The notes beneath the pieces are model-generated. The model ran no database searches and was not told the DNA's origin. It saw nothing but the letters and a program-made list of their open reading frames with translations. From Streptomyces sp. SID9727 (GTDB lineage: Bacteria > Actinomycetota > Actinomycetes > Streptomycetales > Streptomycetaceae), in the NCBI RefSeq assembly GCF_010550605.1, contig NZ_JAAGNI010000455.1:1-53980 (forward strand): DNA of 53,980 nucleotides, read 5' to 3'. Every line of letters begins with the position of its first letter. Position 1 is the stretch's first letter. Positions 15,488 through 24,762 of the stretch are shown here, in pieces. A program made the position numbers and the translations under genes.

Positions 15488-17566
15488 ATGCCCGTTCACC
15501 TGACCGCGGCCGGGGTCGGCCTGGTCCTTGACGAGACGGACGGACGAGTCCTGCACTGGGGGAGGGCCCTGTCCGAGGCAACCGCCCAGACCTTGGGCGA
15601 CGCGGTGGCGGGCACGTCGCTCCTCCCGCTCAACGCCCAGGTCCACCAGGGCCGGCCGGGTCTCATGGGCCACCGGGCCGGCACGGCCTGGTCGCCGTCC
15701 TTCACGCACCACCGGACCGTTCACACCGACGGCCGCCGCGTCACCGTCCACGCCGAGGATCCGCACAGCCGGCTCGAGTGGCGGGCCGAGCTGGAACTGA
15801 CCGCGTCCGGGCTGCTGCGCCTGCGGCACGGCCTGCGCAACACCGGCACCGACCCGTACCAGGTGGACGAACTGACCCCGGTCCTCCCGATCTCCTCGCG
15901 AGCGGTGGAGGCCATGGACTTCACCGGCCGGTGGGCCAAGGAACGCCAACCCCAACGCCACCCGCTGCGTCATGGCACCTACCTGCGGGAGAGCCGCCGG
16001 GGCCGCCCCGGCCACGACAGCCCTTACCTGATGTCCGCCGGCACGCCCGGCTTCGGCTGGGACGACGGTGAGGTCTGGTCGGTCCACCTCGCCTGGAGCG
16101 GGAACCAGCGCTACTACGCGGAACGCATGCCGTCCAACGGCTGCGTCATCGGCACCGGCGAGCTGCTCCTGCCCGGCGAGTGCGCCCTCGCGCCCGGGGA
16201 GGAATACGTGACGCCCTGGCTCTGTGCCGCGTACTCCGCGACCGGACTCAACGGCATCACGCCCCGCTTCCACGACTGGCTGCGCTCCCGCGCCCACCAT
16301 CCCGACCCCGGGGCCCGGCCCCGCCCCGTCGTCCTCAACAACTGGGAGGCCACGTACTTCGACCACGATCCGCAGCGTCTCATGCCGCTGGTCGAGCGTG
16401 CCGCGGAAGTGGGTGTCGAACGCTTCGTCCTGGACGACGGCTGGTTCCTCGGCCGGCGCGACGACACCGCCGGCCTGGGCGACTGGTACGTCGACCCGGA
16501 CGTGTGGCCGGACGGGCTCGACCCGCTGATCCGGCATGTCCGGGCGCACGGCATGGAGTTCGGCCTGTGGTGCGAACCGGAAATGGTGAACCCCGACTCC
16601 CGCCTCCTGCGCGAGCACCCCGACTGGGCCCTGCACGCCGCCGACCGGCTGCCGCCGGACTGGCGCAACCAGCAGGTTCTCGACCTGTGCCGCCCGGAGG
16701 CGTACGCGTACCTACTGGAGCGCTTCGACACCCTGCTCTCCACGTACGACATCGCCTACCTCAAATGGGACCACAACCGCGACCTGGTCGAACCCGGCCA
16801 CGCGGGCCGCGCCGCCGTCCGGGCCCAGACCGCCGCCGCGTACGGGCTCCTGGACGAGCTGCGCAGGCGCCACCCCGGTGTGGAGATCGAGAGCTGCGCG
16901 TCGGGCGGCGGCCGCATCGATCTGGGCATCCTGGAACGCACCGACCGCGTGTGGACCTCCGACTGCAACGACGCCCTGGAACGCCAGGAGATCCAGCGCG
17001 GCACGAACCTGCTCCTGCCCCTGGAACTGACCGGCGCCCACGTCGGGCCCACCACCTGCCACAGCACCGGTCGCACCCACCCCCTCGCCTTCCGCGCCGC
17101 GACCGCGCTGTTCGGACACTTCGGCATCGAGTGGGACATCACCGCCGCCACCGCCGCCGAGCGCGTCGAACTCGCCGCCTGGGTCGCGGAGTACAAGCGC
17201 CACCGCACGCTGCTGCACACCGGCCGCCTGCTCCGTCACGAGACCCCGGAGGACGACGCCGCCTCGCTCACCGCCGTGGTCGCCCCCGATGGCAGCGAGG
17301 CCCTGCTCTCGTACGTCCAGCTCACCGCGACCCGCGCGGAGACCCCGGCCCGCGCCCGCTTCACCGGCCTCGACCCCGAAGGCCTCTACCGGCTCACCCC
17401 GGTCGGCCCTCAGGCCTCCGCCTCCTCCGGCGGGCTCCACCGGGCGCCCCTCCGGTACCCGGACCGGGCCGAGGTCACCGGTGAGTTCCTCGCTCACATC
17501 GGCCTCGAACTGCCGCGCCCGCACCCGGAGTCGGCGCTCGTCCTGCACGCGGTCCGCATCCACTGA
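15488..17566 (+). CDS. GH36 alpha-galactosidase
   Basis: Retaining alpha-galactosidase of 692 residues, without signal peptide and so cytoplasmic. ATG at 15488 is used; the frame is open upstream but only through the regulatory island. An N-terminal beta-supersandwich is followed by the (beta/alpha)8 barrel (WEATYFDHDPQRLMPLVERA, RFVLDDGWFLGRRDD, FGLWCEPEMVNPDS). Catalytic residues can be placed: nucleophile Asp428 in YLKWDHNRD and acid/base Asp492 in WTSDCNDALERQ. It would hydrolyse raffinose-type sugars, melibiose or galactomannan fragments. No transporter is adjacent, so its substrate must enter by another system. Probably controlled by the divergent ROK regulator. Confidence 0.94.
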   Translation: MPVHLTAAGVGLVLDETDGRVLHWGRALSEATAQTLGDAVAGTSLLPLNAQVHQGRPGLMGHRAGTAWSPSFTHHRTVHTDGRRVTVHAEDPHSRLEWRAELELTASGLLRLRHGLRNTGTDPYQVDELTPVLPISSRAVEAMDFTGRWAKERQPQRHPLRHGTYLRESRRGRPGHDSPYLMSAGTPGFGWDDGEVWSVHLAWSGNQRYYAERMPSNGCVIGTGELLLPGECALAPGEEYVTPWLCAAYSATGLNGITPRFHDWLRSRAHHPDPGARPRPVVLNNWEATYFDHDPQRLMPLVERAAEVGVERFVLDDGWFLGRRDDTAGLGDWYVDPDVWPDGLDPLIRHVRAHGMEFGLWCEPEMVNPDSRLLREHPDWALHAADRLPPDWRNQQVLDLCRPEAYAYLLERFDTLLSTYDIAYLKWDHNRDLVEPGHAGRAAVRAQTAAAYGLLDELRRRHPGVEIESCASGGGRIDLGILERTDRVWTSDCNDALERQEIQRGTNLLLPLELTGAHVGPTTCHSTGRTHPLAFRAATALFGHFGIEWDITAATAAERVELAAWVAEYKRHRTLLHTGRLLRHETPEDDAASLTAVVAPDGSEALLSYVQLTATRAETPARARFTGLDPEGLYRLTPVGPQASASSGGLHRAPLRYPDRAEVTGEFLAHIGLELPRPHPESALVLHAVRIH

Positions 17567-17590
17567 CCGCGCCCCGCCGCAGGTGGCCTC

Positions 17591-17606
17591 CCCGGCCGTG
17601 GCCGGG
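17591..17606. terminator. Hairpin between convergent GH36 and GH65 genes
   Basis: CCCGGCC and GGCCGGG pair around a 2-nt loop, in the 90-bp gap between two converging genes. Position suits a bidirectional terminator; the stem is short. Confidence 0.4.
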
Positions 17607-17656
17607 CCCCGGGCCGCTCGGGCGGCTGTCCGGTGAGCCCGGCCAGTGGGCCCGTC

Positions 17657-20035
17657 TCACCTCAGTTCGGGGCCCGGCCGTTCGGTGGCGCCCGGACGGC
17701 GGTGCGGCGGCTGATCGGGCGTGGGCCTCCGCTTCGGCGGGGAGATAGCGAGTGTGACGGGCCCCTCACCGTTCACGTGTGCCTTCGTGCCGTGGTGGTG
17801 GATCGTCAGGGGATCGCCGAGCAGCAGCGAGTACGTCGCCTTGTCCGGCTCGATCTCCACCTGGAGGCACCGGCCGCGGAACTGGAGCCGGAACGCCAGG
17901 CGGCTGAACTTCTCGGGCAGCCGGGGCGTGAAGCGCAGGCTGTCGCCGTCCCGCCGGGTGCCGCCGAAGCCGGCGACCAGCGCCATCCACGTACCGGCCA
18001 GCGAGGCGATGTGCAGTCCGTCGCGGGTGTTGTGCTCCAGGTCGGCCAGGTCCATCAGCGCGGCCTCGGCGGTGTAGTCGTAGGCCAGCCGCAGATGCCC
18101 GGTCCGGGCGGCGACGACGGCCTGGCAGCACGCCGACAGGGAGGAGTCCCGTACGGTCAGCGGCTCGTAGTAGGCGAAGTTCGCGGCCAGCTGGTCGTCG
18201 TCGCAGTTGGTTTCGAACCAGCTGCCGCACGTGTACATGGCCAGCACGAGGTCGGACTGCTTGATCACCTGCTTGCGGTAGATGTCGAAGTAGGGGAAGT
18301 GCAGCATCAGCGGGTACTGGTCGGCGCGAGTGTTCGCGAAGTCCCAGCGCTGGTGGTGGGTGAAGCCGGCGTGCTGCTCGTGCACGCCGATCTCCTTGTT
18401 GTAGGGGATGTGCACGGCCTCGGCGGCGTCCCTCCAGGCGGCGCTCTCCTCCTCGTCCACGCCCAGCCGGGCCGCCTCCTCCGGGTGGCGTTCGCACACG
18501 TCGGCCGCGGCGAGGAGATTGGAGCGGGCCATGAGGTTGGTGTACGTGTTGTCGTCCACGACGGCGCTGTACTCGTCCGGCCCCGTGATGCCGTCGATGT
18601 GGAACACACCGTGGGGGTCGTGATGGCCCAGGGAGCGCCACAACCGTGCCGTCTCCACCAGGAGTTCCAGGGCGGTCTCGCGTTCGAAGGCGGTGTCGCC
18701 GGTCACCGCCGTGTGGCGCACCGCGGCGTGCGCGATGTCGGCGGCCACGTGGAAGGCGGCGGTGCCGGCCGGCCAGTACGCGGAGCCCTCCGAGCCGTCG
18801 ATGGTCCGCCACGGGAACGCGGCACCCCGCAGTCCGAGCTGGGTGGCCCGGTCCCGGGCGGCGGGCAGGGTGGCGTGCCGCCAGCGCAGCGCCTCGGCGA
18901 CCGCCTTGGGCTCGGTGTAGGAGAGGAGGGGCAGCACGAACATCTCGGTGTCCCAGAAGGCGTGGCCGTCGTATCCGGAACCGGTCAGCCCCTTGGCCGG
19001 GATCGCCCGCTGTTCGGCGCGGGCACCGGCCTGGAGCACATGGAAGAGGGCGAAGCGGACGGCCTGCTGGATCTCCTCGTCACCGTGCACCTCGACGTCG
19101 GCACGAGCCCAGAAGTCATCGAGGTAGGCCCGCTGCTGAGCCACCAGTTCGTCCCAGCCGCCATGCGCGGCGGCAGCCAGTGCTGCCTCGACCTGGTCGC
19201 TCATCGCGGGCCGGGAACGGGCCCCCGACCAGCCGTGGGCGACGGTCTTCTGCACCCGCAGCCGCTGTCCCGGATCCAGGACGGAGGTGATGGTCAGGCG
19301 GGCGACGTCCGTGTTGCTCTCGCTGCTGGTGGTGATCTCCCCGGGCGCGTCCACCACGTGGTCGGCGGCCACGGCGACCCGGAGGCCGCTGCGCCGGGTG
19401 CGGTGGACCAGACGCAGCCGCGACCCGACGGCCTGGTCCTCCTCCGGCTCCAGCGGAGACTGCAACGCCTTGGCCGTCCGCGGGTCGCCGTCGGACGAGG
19501 GCAGACTCTCGTTGGTGACCAGCTCCGACTGGATGACCACCCGGGTCCGGCTGTCGACGGGCTCCACCTCGTACTGCACGGCGGCGATGGCGCGCTGCGT
19601 GAGGGAGACGAGGCGGGTGGAACGTACCCGGACGGTCGTACCCGCCGGGGAGGTCCACTCGCAGCTCCGCTCCAGCACACCGCGCCTGAAGTCCAGGGTG
19701 CGTTCGTGCTTGCCGAGCCGCCCGTAGCGCAGGTCGAAGGGCTCGTCGTCCACCAGCAGCCGCAGCAGCTTTCCGTTGGTGACGTTGATGACGGTCTGGC
19801 CCGACTCGGGGTAGCCGTAGCCCGCCTCCGCGTAGGGCAGCGGGTGCAGTTCGTACACCCCGTTGAGGTAGCTGCCGGGCAGGCCGTGCGGTTCGCCCTC
19901 GTCGAGATTGCCGCGCCAGCCGACATGCCCGTTGGACAGGGCGAAGACGGATTCGCTCTGTGCCAGGAGATCGAGGTCGAGAGCCGTCTCGCGGACGCGC
20001 CAGGGCTCCACGGTGTACGTCCGGTTGGTGATCAC
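17657..20035 (-). CDS. GH65 disaccharide phosphorylase
   Basis: Cytoplasmic inverting phosphorylase that splits an alpha-glucosyl disaccharide (maltose, trehalose or kojibiose) with phosphate to give beta-glucose 1-phosphate and a sugar. At 792 residues it has the family layout: N-terminal beta-sandwich (ALSNGHVGWRGNLDEG), helical linker, then (alpha/alpha)6 barrel with AFWDTEMFVLPLL, the catalytic acid Glu488 in GITGPDEYS, and the IKQSDLVLAM motif near the phosphate site. Its GTG start overlaps the stop of the beta-phosphoglucomutase gene (GTGA), coupling the enzyme to the mutase that consumes its product. The exact disaccharide cannot be told from sequence. The C-terminal tail is long, Pro/Arg rich and probably disordered. 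Confidence 0.92.
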   Translation of the reverse strand: MITNRTYTVEPWRVRETALDLDLLAQSESVFALSNGHVGWRGNLDEGEPHGLPGSYLNGVYELHPLPYAEAGYGYPESGQTVINVTNGKLLRLLVDDEPFDLRYGRLGKHERTLDFRRGVLERSCEWTSPAGTTVRVRSTRLVSLTQRAIAAVQYEVEPVDSRTRVVIQSELVTNESLPSSDGDPRTAKALQSPLEPEEDQAVGSRLRLVHRTRRSGLRVAVAADHVVDAPGEITTSSESNTDVARLTITSVLDPGQRLRVQKTVAHGWSGARSRPAMSDQVEAALAAAAHGGWDELVAQQRAYLDDFWARADVEVHGDEEIQQAVRFALFHVLQAGARAEQRAIPAKGLTGSGYDGHAFWDTEMFVLPLLSYTEPKAVAEALRWRHATLPAARDRATQLGLRGAAFPWRTIDGSEGSAYWPAGTAAFHVAADIAHAAVRHTAVTGDTAFERETALELLVETARLWRSLGHHDPHGVFHIDGITGPDEYSAVVDDNTYTNLMARSNLLAAADVCERHPEEAARLGVDEEESAAWRDAAEAVHIPYNKEIGVHEQHAGFTHHQRWDFANTRADQYPLMLHFPYFDIYRKQVIKQSDLVLAMYTCGSWFETNCDDDQLAANFAYYEPLTVRDSSLSACCQAVVAARTGHLRLAYDYTAEAALMDLADLEHNTRDGLHIASLAGTWMALVAGFGGTRRDGDSLRFTPRLPEKFSRLAFRLQFRGRCLQVEIEPDKATYSLLLGDPLTIHHHGTKAHVNGEGPVTLAISPPKRRPTPDQPPHRRPGATERPGPELR

Positions 20036-20772
20036 GCGTTGCCTCCGAGTTCGGCGAGGTCCTTCACGACACGGTCGGCGCCGTGGGCGTACAGCGCGTC
20101 GGTCTGCCCCACGCGGTCGACGCCGACGACGAAGCCGAAGTGCCCGGACCTGCCCGCGTCCATGCCGGCCAGCGCGTCCTCGAAGACGGCGGCCCGGGAC
20201 GGCTCCACGCCGAGGTCCCGGGCGGCGGCCAGGAAGGTGTCGGGGTGCGGTTTGCCCGGCAGTTTCCGTTCGCGGGCCACCACGCCGTCGATCCGTACGT
20301 CGAACAGCCGCTCGGCGTCGATGGAGTGCAGCACGTCGCGGGTGTTGGCGCTGGAGGAGACGATCGCGGTGGCGAGCCCGGCGGCGCGGACCGCGTCGAT
20401 GTAGCGCAGCGTGCCCTGGTACGGCTCCACACCGTCGGTACGGATCTTTTCCAGGAGGAGCTCGTTCTTGCGGTTGCCGACACCGTTGACGCTCCGCGTG
20501 TCCGGTGGATCGTCGGGCGTGCCCTCGGGGAGTTCGATGCCTCGGGAGGCGAGGAAGGAGCGGACGCCGTCGGCCCGGGGGCGGCCGTCGACGAACTGGT
20601 CGTAGTCGGAATCGGAGAAGGGGCGGAAGTCCGCTCCGTCACGCTCACGCAGGAAGGCGTCGAAGGTCGCCTTCCAGGCGGCGGCGTGCACCACCGCCGT
20701 CCTGGTGACCACCCCGTCGAGATCGAAGAGACATGCCTGGATGCCTTCGGGAAGTCCGAGCTGTGTCGTCAT
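20032..20772 (-). CDS. pgmB: Beta-phosphoglucomutase
   Basis: HAD-superfamily mutase of 246 residues converting beta-glucose 1-phosphate to glucose 6-phosphate. It starts MTTQLGLPEG, and LFDLDGVVTRT contains the phosphoryl-accepting Asp and the second catalytic Asp (DxD). The cap domain has the signature GRPRADGVRSFLASRG, and IVSSSANT, KLPGKPHPD and FEDALAGMDAG are the remaining HAD motifs. The frame is open further upstream, but the ATG at 20772 gives the family-standard N-terminus. It overlaps the GH65 phosphorylase gene by 4 bp; together they form a short pathway from an alpha-glucosyl disaccharide to glycolysis. Confidence 0.94.
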   Translation of the reverse strand: MTTQLGLPEGIQACLFDLDGVVTRTAVVHAAAWKATFDAFLRERDGADFRPFSDSDYDQFVDGRPRADGVRSFLASRGIELPEGTPDDPPDTRSVNGVGNRKNELLLEKIRTDGVEPYQGTLRYIDAVRAAGLATAIVSSSANTRDVLHSIDAERLFDVRIDGVVARERKLPGKPHPDTFLAAARDLGVEPSRAAVFEDALAGMDAGRSGHFGFVVGVDRVGQTDALYAHGADRVVKDLAELGGNA

Positions 20773-21059
20773 GAACCCACAGTTCCCCGCCGAGGCGGGT
20801 CCGATCGGATGACACGCTGTGAGGTGCGTCGCCGACCTGCCCCGACTCGGAGCCCTCGGCGGGCTCAGCGCCTCCTCCCCTTCCGCTCGCCCCGACCGTT
20901 GCGGCTCCGGGGCCGCAAGGCGGACGCCATGTGGCCGTGACGTGCCTTGGACGGTACTCATCAGGAGCCACTGCGGCTGTGGCGCAGGGCCCGGCCGGCT
21001 GCGGTTCCCCGGGCGGGCCGGAGCCGGGATGGCGAGCCCCGGATCTCACACGTACGGCC

Positions 21060-22085
21060 TCAGAGGCGCCCGTTGCCGTACACGCGCGCTCGCGTGGGAG
21101 CGGAGACCGGGACGGGGCGGCCCTCGGCCCGTGAGCGGGTGGCGGCCTCGGCCACGGCCAGAGCCGCCCGGGCGTCCGCACCGGTGCACGGGCTGGGGCC
21201 GAGGCCCGCCACGACTTCGGTGAACGCCGTGAGTTCGGCGCGGTAGGCGTCCTGGAAGCGCTCCATGAATCCCGGGTAGGGGGAGCCGGCCGGATAGGCC
21301 GTTCCCTCGGCCGAGGCCAGCGGGGCCTGTTCGGTCAGACCGGCGACCAGGGTGCCTTCGGAGCCGCAGACTTCCAGACGTACGTCGTAACCGGCGCCGT
21401 TGTAGCGGGTGGCGGTGCAGGTGGCCAGGGTGCCGTCGTCCAGGGTGAGTACGGAGACGGCGGTGTCGACGTCCTGGGACGCGGCGAAGAACGCGTCCCC
21501 GCGGTTGGCCCCGGTGGCGTAGACCTCGGTGATCTCCCGGCCGGTCACCCAGCGGACGATGTCGTAGTCGTGCACCGAGCAGTCGCGGAAGATGCCGCCC
21601 GAGCCGGGGATGTACTCCGGGTGCGGGGGAGCCGGGTCGGCGGTGCAGGCCCGCAGGGTGTGCGTCCAGCCGAGCCGTCCGGACGCGACGGCCTCGCGCG
21701 CCGCCCGGTACCCCGCGTCGAACCGGCGTTGGAAGCCGATCTGCAGGGGCACGTCCGAGTCCTGCAACGCCGACAGCACCCGGTCGGTCTCCTCCAGCGA
21801 GGAGGCGACGGGCTTTTCGCAGAAGGTGGGCAGCCCCGCGCGGTGGGCGGCCAGGATCAGCTCCGCGTGGCTGCCGGTGGGTGCCGCGACGACTACTCCG
21901 TCCAGTCCGGCGCCGAGGAGTGCGCCGAGGCTGTCGGCGCACTCGCCGCCCACGCTGTCCGCCACGGTACGGGCGGAACGTGCGTCGGAATCGTGGAGGA
22001 CGAGGGCGTTGACGGCCGGGAGGGCGGCGAGCGTGGAGGCGTGGAACGCGCCGATGCGGCCCGTACCGATGAGTCCAATACGCAT
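21060..22085 (-). CDS. iolG: Gfo/Idh/MocA oxidoreductase, inositol 2-dehydrogenase-like
   Basis: NAD-dependent sugar or cyclitol dehydrogenase of 341 residues. The N-terminal Rossmann fold opens IGLIGTGRIGAFHA; the catalytic lysine lies in FCEKPVASS and the active-site stretch GSGGIFRDCSVHDYDIVRW holds the conserved Asp/His pair. These features and length fit myo-inositol 2-dehydrogenase, the first step of the iol pathway, and no other candidate for that step occurs in the window although the later iol enzymes do (35954-43205). The ATG has GAAAGG upstream. It diverges from a GntR/HutC gene, its likely regulator. Scyllo-inositol or another polyol is possible. Confidence 0.8.
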   Translation of the reverse strand: MRIGLIGTGRIGAFHASTLAALPAVNALVLHDSDARSARTVADSVGGECADSLGALLGAGLDGVVVAAPTGSHAELILAAHRAGLPTFCEKPVASSLEETDRVLSALQDSDVPLQIGFQRRFDAGYRAAREAVASGRLGWTHTLRACTADPAPPHPEYIPGSGGIFRDCSVHDYDIVRWVTGREITEVYATGANRGDAFFAASQDVDTAVSVLTLDDGTLATCTATRYNGAGYDVRLEVCGSEGTLVAGLTEQAPLASAEGTAYPAGSPYPGFMERFQDAYRAELTAFTEVVAGLGPSPCTGADARAALAVAEAATRSRAEGRPVPVSAPTRARVYGNGRL

Positions 22086-22170
22086 GTGCGAACCTTTCGA
22101 GCGGGCAGGGGCGGGCCTGGGACGGCCCAGCTGATTTCTATCCCTCGTCCGGGAGAAGAGCAAGAGTTTG

Positions 22171-22192
22171 TTCAGACATAAAGACGTACGAA
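22171..22192. promoter_or_regulatory. Candidate operator between iolG-like and GntR genes
   Basis: An imperfect dyad TTCAGAC - 8 bp - GTACGAA (5 of 7 positions symmetrical) lies in a locally AT-rich stretch of the 164-bp divergent gap. It is a possible site for the HutC-type regulator encoded just to the right; evidence is the symmetry and position only. Confidence 0.35.
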
Positions 22193-22249
22193 TCTACAGT
22201 GGAGTGAGGCATACTGGCGGGTGTCGGCAGCAGAGCGCAGGAGGGTGAT

Positions 22250-22993
22250 GTGGAATCGCTCACGAAGAAGATCACGATCGACCGGAGCAGTCCGGTCCCC
22301 CTCTATTTCCAGTTCGCCCAGCAGTTGCAGAGCCTCATCGAATCGGGCGACGTGCCGCCCGGCACCAGGCTGAGCAACGAGATCCAGATGGCCGATGAGT
22401 TCGGCCTCTCCCGCCCGACCATGCGCCAGGCGATGCAGCACCTCGTCAACAAGGGGTTGCTGGCCCGCAAGCGCGGCGTGGGCACTCAGGTCGTCACCAA
22501 TCGCATACGCCGGCAGGTCGAGTTCACCAGCCTCTTCGAGGACCTGGAGCGGGACGGCCGCCGCCCGTCCACGCAGGTGCTCTCCGTCGAGACCGTGCCG
22601 GCCGGAGCCGCCACCGCGACGGCACTCGGCCTGGAAGAGGGCAGCCCGGTGTTGTCCGTCGACCGCCTGCGTCTCGCCGAGGACCAGCCGATCGCGCTGC
22701 TGCACAACTTCCTCCCGGAGGGCGTGATCGAACTGAGCGCCGGCTCCCTGGCCGAGGGCGGGCTGTACCAACTCCTGCGCCGGTCCGGCGTCGTCCTCAG
22801 CAGTGCGGAGCAGACCATCGGAGCCCGTAGGGCGACGGCCGCGGAGGCCGCACTGCTCGACGAGGCCCGCGGCGCGACCCTGCTCACCATGACCCGCACC
22901 GCGTTCGACGGCTCGGGGAGGCCGGTCGAGTACGGGTCGCACGTCTACCGCGCCTCCCGCTACGCGTTCGAGATGACCGTCTCCGCGCACTGA
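22250..22993 (+). CDS. GntR-family (HutC subfamily) regulator
   Basis: Transcription factor of 247 residues with an N-terminal winged helix-turn-helix (PLYFQFAQQLQSLIESGDVPPG to LSRPTMRQAMQHLVNKGLL) and a C-terminal UTRA ligand domain (VLSVETVPAGAAT to YEF-like end SRYAFEMTVSAH). UTRA domains usually sense sugars, sugar phosphates or related acids. GTG start with GGAGG 5-10 bp upstream. It is divergent from the inositol dehydrogenase-like gene and is the only regulator inside the inositol / phytate region, so it is the best candidate for control of the iol genes. Confidence 0.9.
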   Translation: MESLTKKITIDRSSPVPLYFQFAQQLQSLIESGDVPPGTRLSNEIQMADEFGLSRPTMRQAMQHLVNKGLLARKRGVGTQVVTNRIRRQVEFTSLFEDLERDGRRPSTQVLSVETVPAGAATATALGLEEGSPVLSVDRLRLAEDQPIALLHNFLPEGVIELSAGSLAEGGLYQLLRRSGVVLSSAEQTIGARRATAAEAALLDEARGATLLTMTRTAFDGSGRPVEYGSHVYRASRYAFEMTVSAH

Positions 22994-23056
22994 CCCGCGG
23001 ACGCGTCGGCACACACGCACGCACCCGTGGCGAGAGGCGGCGCGGCGTCACGGGGG

Positions 23057-23701
23057 TCAGTGTCCCCGTTTGAGCAGGGCGTCGGACAGGTCGGCGGCGG
23101 CGTCCTTGAGGCGCCGCCCGATGCCGTCGAGGCGACGCAACAGCTCCCGGCGGCGGAGCGTGTCGACGCGCACCCCCTCGCGGAGCAGCGCGGCCATGGC
23201 TTCCTGGTACGCGCGCCGCACCCGCCCGGCGGCCTTGCGGGCGGCCATGGCGCCCTGATGCACCCGACCAGGGGTGCCCGTCAGTTCGCCGACCGCCTCG
23301 CGCAGGGCGATCAGGCCCTCGCGCACCGCCCGCAGGGCAGGCAGGTCCGCAGGGTTTCCGGGCAGGCCGAAGAGATCGGTCTCCCGCACCAGATCCCGCA
23401 GGCCGTCGAGGACATCGTCGACGGACCGGGAGAAGCGGTAGAGGTCCTCACGGTCGATGGGCGTGGTCAGTGTCGCGGACAGCTCCGCGACGAGCGCGGC
23501 CCGGCGTTCGTCGCCCTCGTGTTCCACACCGGCCATGCGCTCGCGCGCCTCGGCCGGAGAGACGCGCCCCGCGGCGAGGTCCGCCGCGAGGTCGACACCC
23601 CGGATGGTCGCGTCCAGTTGTGCGGTCAGCAGGCCGATGGCTGTGCGGTGCGTGCGTCCGGTGAGATCGCCGATGACGCGGCGCACGGTCGCGCTCATCA
23701 T
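23057..23701 (-). CDS. DUF47 / PhoU-like phosphate transport accessory protein
   Basis: Protein of 214 residues, almost wholly helical with long heptad-like runs (ERMAGVEHEGDERRAALVAEL, DREDLYRFSRSVDDVLDGLRD), matching the PhoU-like DUF47 family that accompanies low-affinity phosphate permeases and is thought to restrain or regulate them. The ExxxD metal-cluster positions typical of the family can be seen in EHEGDE and DREDLYRFSRSVDD. Its start (ATGATG) overlaps the stop of the permease gene (ATGA), so the two are co-translated. No membrane segment. Confidence 0.88.
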   Translation of the reverse strand: MMSATVRRVIGDLTGRTHRTAIGLLTAQLDATIRGVDLAADLAAGRVSPAEARERMAGVEHEGDERRAALVAELSATLTTPIDREDLYRFSRSVDDVLDGLRDLVRETDLFGLPGNPADLPALRAVREGLIALREAVGELTGTPGRVHQGAMAARKAAGRVRRAYQEAMAALLREGVRVDTLRRRELLRRLDGIGRRLKDAAADLSDALLKRGH

Positions 23702-24666
23702 GAGACGGCTCCCTTGAGGATCAGGCCGGCCAGCGCGCCGGCGACGAAACCGGCCGGCAGCGTGACCAGCCAGACGGTCAGCAGTGGAAGGGTGTACTGC
23801 CAGCGCACACGTCGGCCGCCCTCGCTGACACCGGTGCCGACGAGTCCGCCGGCGACCGACTGCGTCATGCTGACCGGCATGCCGAAGCCGGCGGTGGACA
23901 ACACCGCGGCGGACGAAGCGAATTCGGCGGACATCACCTGCCACGGCCGGGTGGTGAGCAGGCGGCTGGTCGCCCCGCGTGCCACCCTGCGCGCACCCGC
24001 CATGGCGCCCGCGGCGAACACCGCGGCCACCAGGACGTCTCCGGCCTGCCACGGCTGCGGCATGAGCACGTCTCCGGCGAAGGCCACGGCCACCACCGCG
24101 AACATCTTCTGCGCGTCATTGGCCGCGTAGGCCAGGCACTGGCAGCCGAACGCCGTCAGTTGCAGACCGCTCACGATCCGCGGCATGCCGTGCAGGGAGG
24201 GCAGCAGACGCATCGCGCGGCCGATGACCCAGCCGGCTCCCGCTCCCACCAGGGGCGCGGCAGCGCCGACGGCCAGCACCATGCCCAGGCTGCCCCACGC
24301 CGGACGGATGCCGATGGCGACATCCGCTCCGGCCAGTGCTCCCAGGACCGCCAGGGTCAGGGAGGTGGGCACGCCGCGCCAGGCCAGCAGCAGGACCAGC
24401 ACGACCGCAGCTCCGGCGCCCGCGAGGAAGACCAGCCGCGCGGCGTCGGGCGGCCCCTGTCCGAGGTGGCCGGTGAACGTGCGGGCCACGGTGAGTCCGA
24501 AGAGGTCCGGTCCCAGTCCGACGGCCAGGACGAGCAGCGTGAGGAGCAGTCCCGCCGAGCGGCCCCGGTGCCGTACGGCGAGCTCCAGCAGAGCACCTCC
24601 GTCGTTGGCGCCGCAGACGAAGACGAAGGCGACAGCGGTGACGCCCAGGGCGATGGTGACGGTCAC
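23698..24666 (-). CDS. pit: Pit-family inorganic phosphate permease
   Basis: Integral membrane phosphate transporter of 322 residues and roughly ten hydrophobic segments. The two inverted family motifs are present: FVCGANDGGALLELAV at about 17-32 and CLAYAANDAQKMFAVV near the middle, each with the conserved Asn-Asp. It lies 96 bp downstream of the phytase gene, separated by a strong hairpin, and is coupled to the PhoU-like gene after it. In context it would recover the phosphate set free by the phytase. Confidence 0.93.
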   Translation of the reverse strand: MTVTIALGVTAVAFVFVCGANDGGALLELAVRHRGRSAGLLLTLLVLAVGLGPDLFGLTVARTFTGHLGQGPPDAARLVFLAGAGAAVVLVLLLAWRGVPTSLTLAVLGALAGADVAIGIRPAWGSLGMVLAVGAAAPLVGAGAGWVIGRAMRLLPSLHGMPRIVSGLQLTAFGCQCLAYAANDAQKMFAVVAVAFAGDVLMPQPWQAGDVLVAAVFAAGAMAGARRVARGATSRLLTTRPWQVMSAEFASSAAVLSTAGFGMPVSMTQSVAGGLVGTGVSEGGRRVRWQYTLPLLTVWLVTLPAGFVAGALAGLILKGAVS

Positions 24667-24724
24667 GTGGGAGCCTCTCTCACGGCTGGTCCAGGTGCGG
24701 CCGGTGTGCGGCCGCTGCGGAAAG

Positions 24725-24750
24725 GGGAGGGCGGCGCACGCCGCCCTCCC
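24725..24750 (-). terminator. Terminator hairpin between phytase and phosphate permease
   Basis: GGGAGGGCGGCG pairs perfectly with CGCCGCCCTCCC across CA, 13 bp beyond the phytase stop on the minus strand. It should end or attenuate the phytase transcript and lower read-through into the permease gene. Confidence 0.75.
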
Positions 24751-24762
24751 GGTGCCGTTCGG

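Noticed and set aside
17633..20404. Long open frame of 923 codons on the plus strand
   Set aside because: Antisense to GH65 and pgmB, which have full catalytic motifs; the product is low-complexity.
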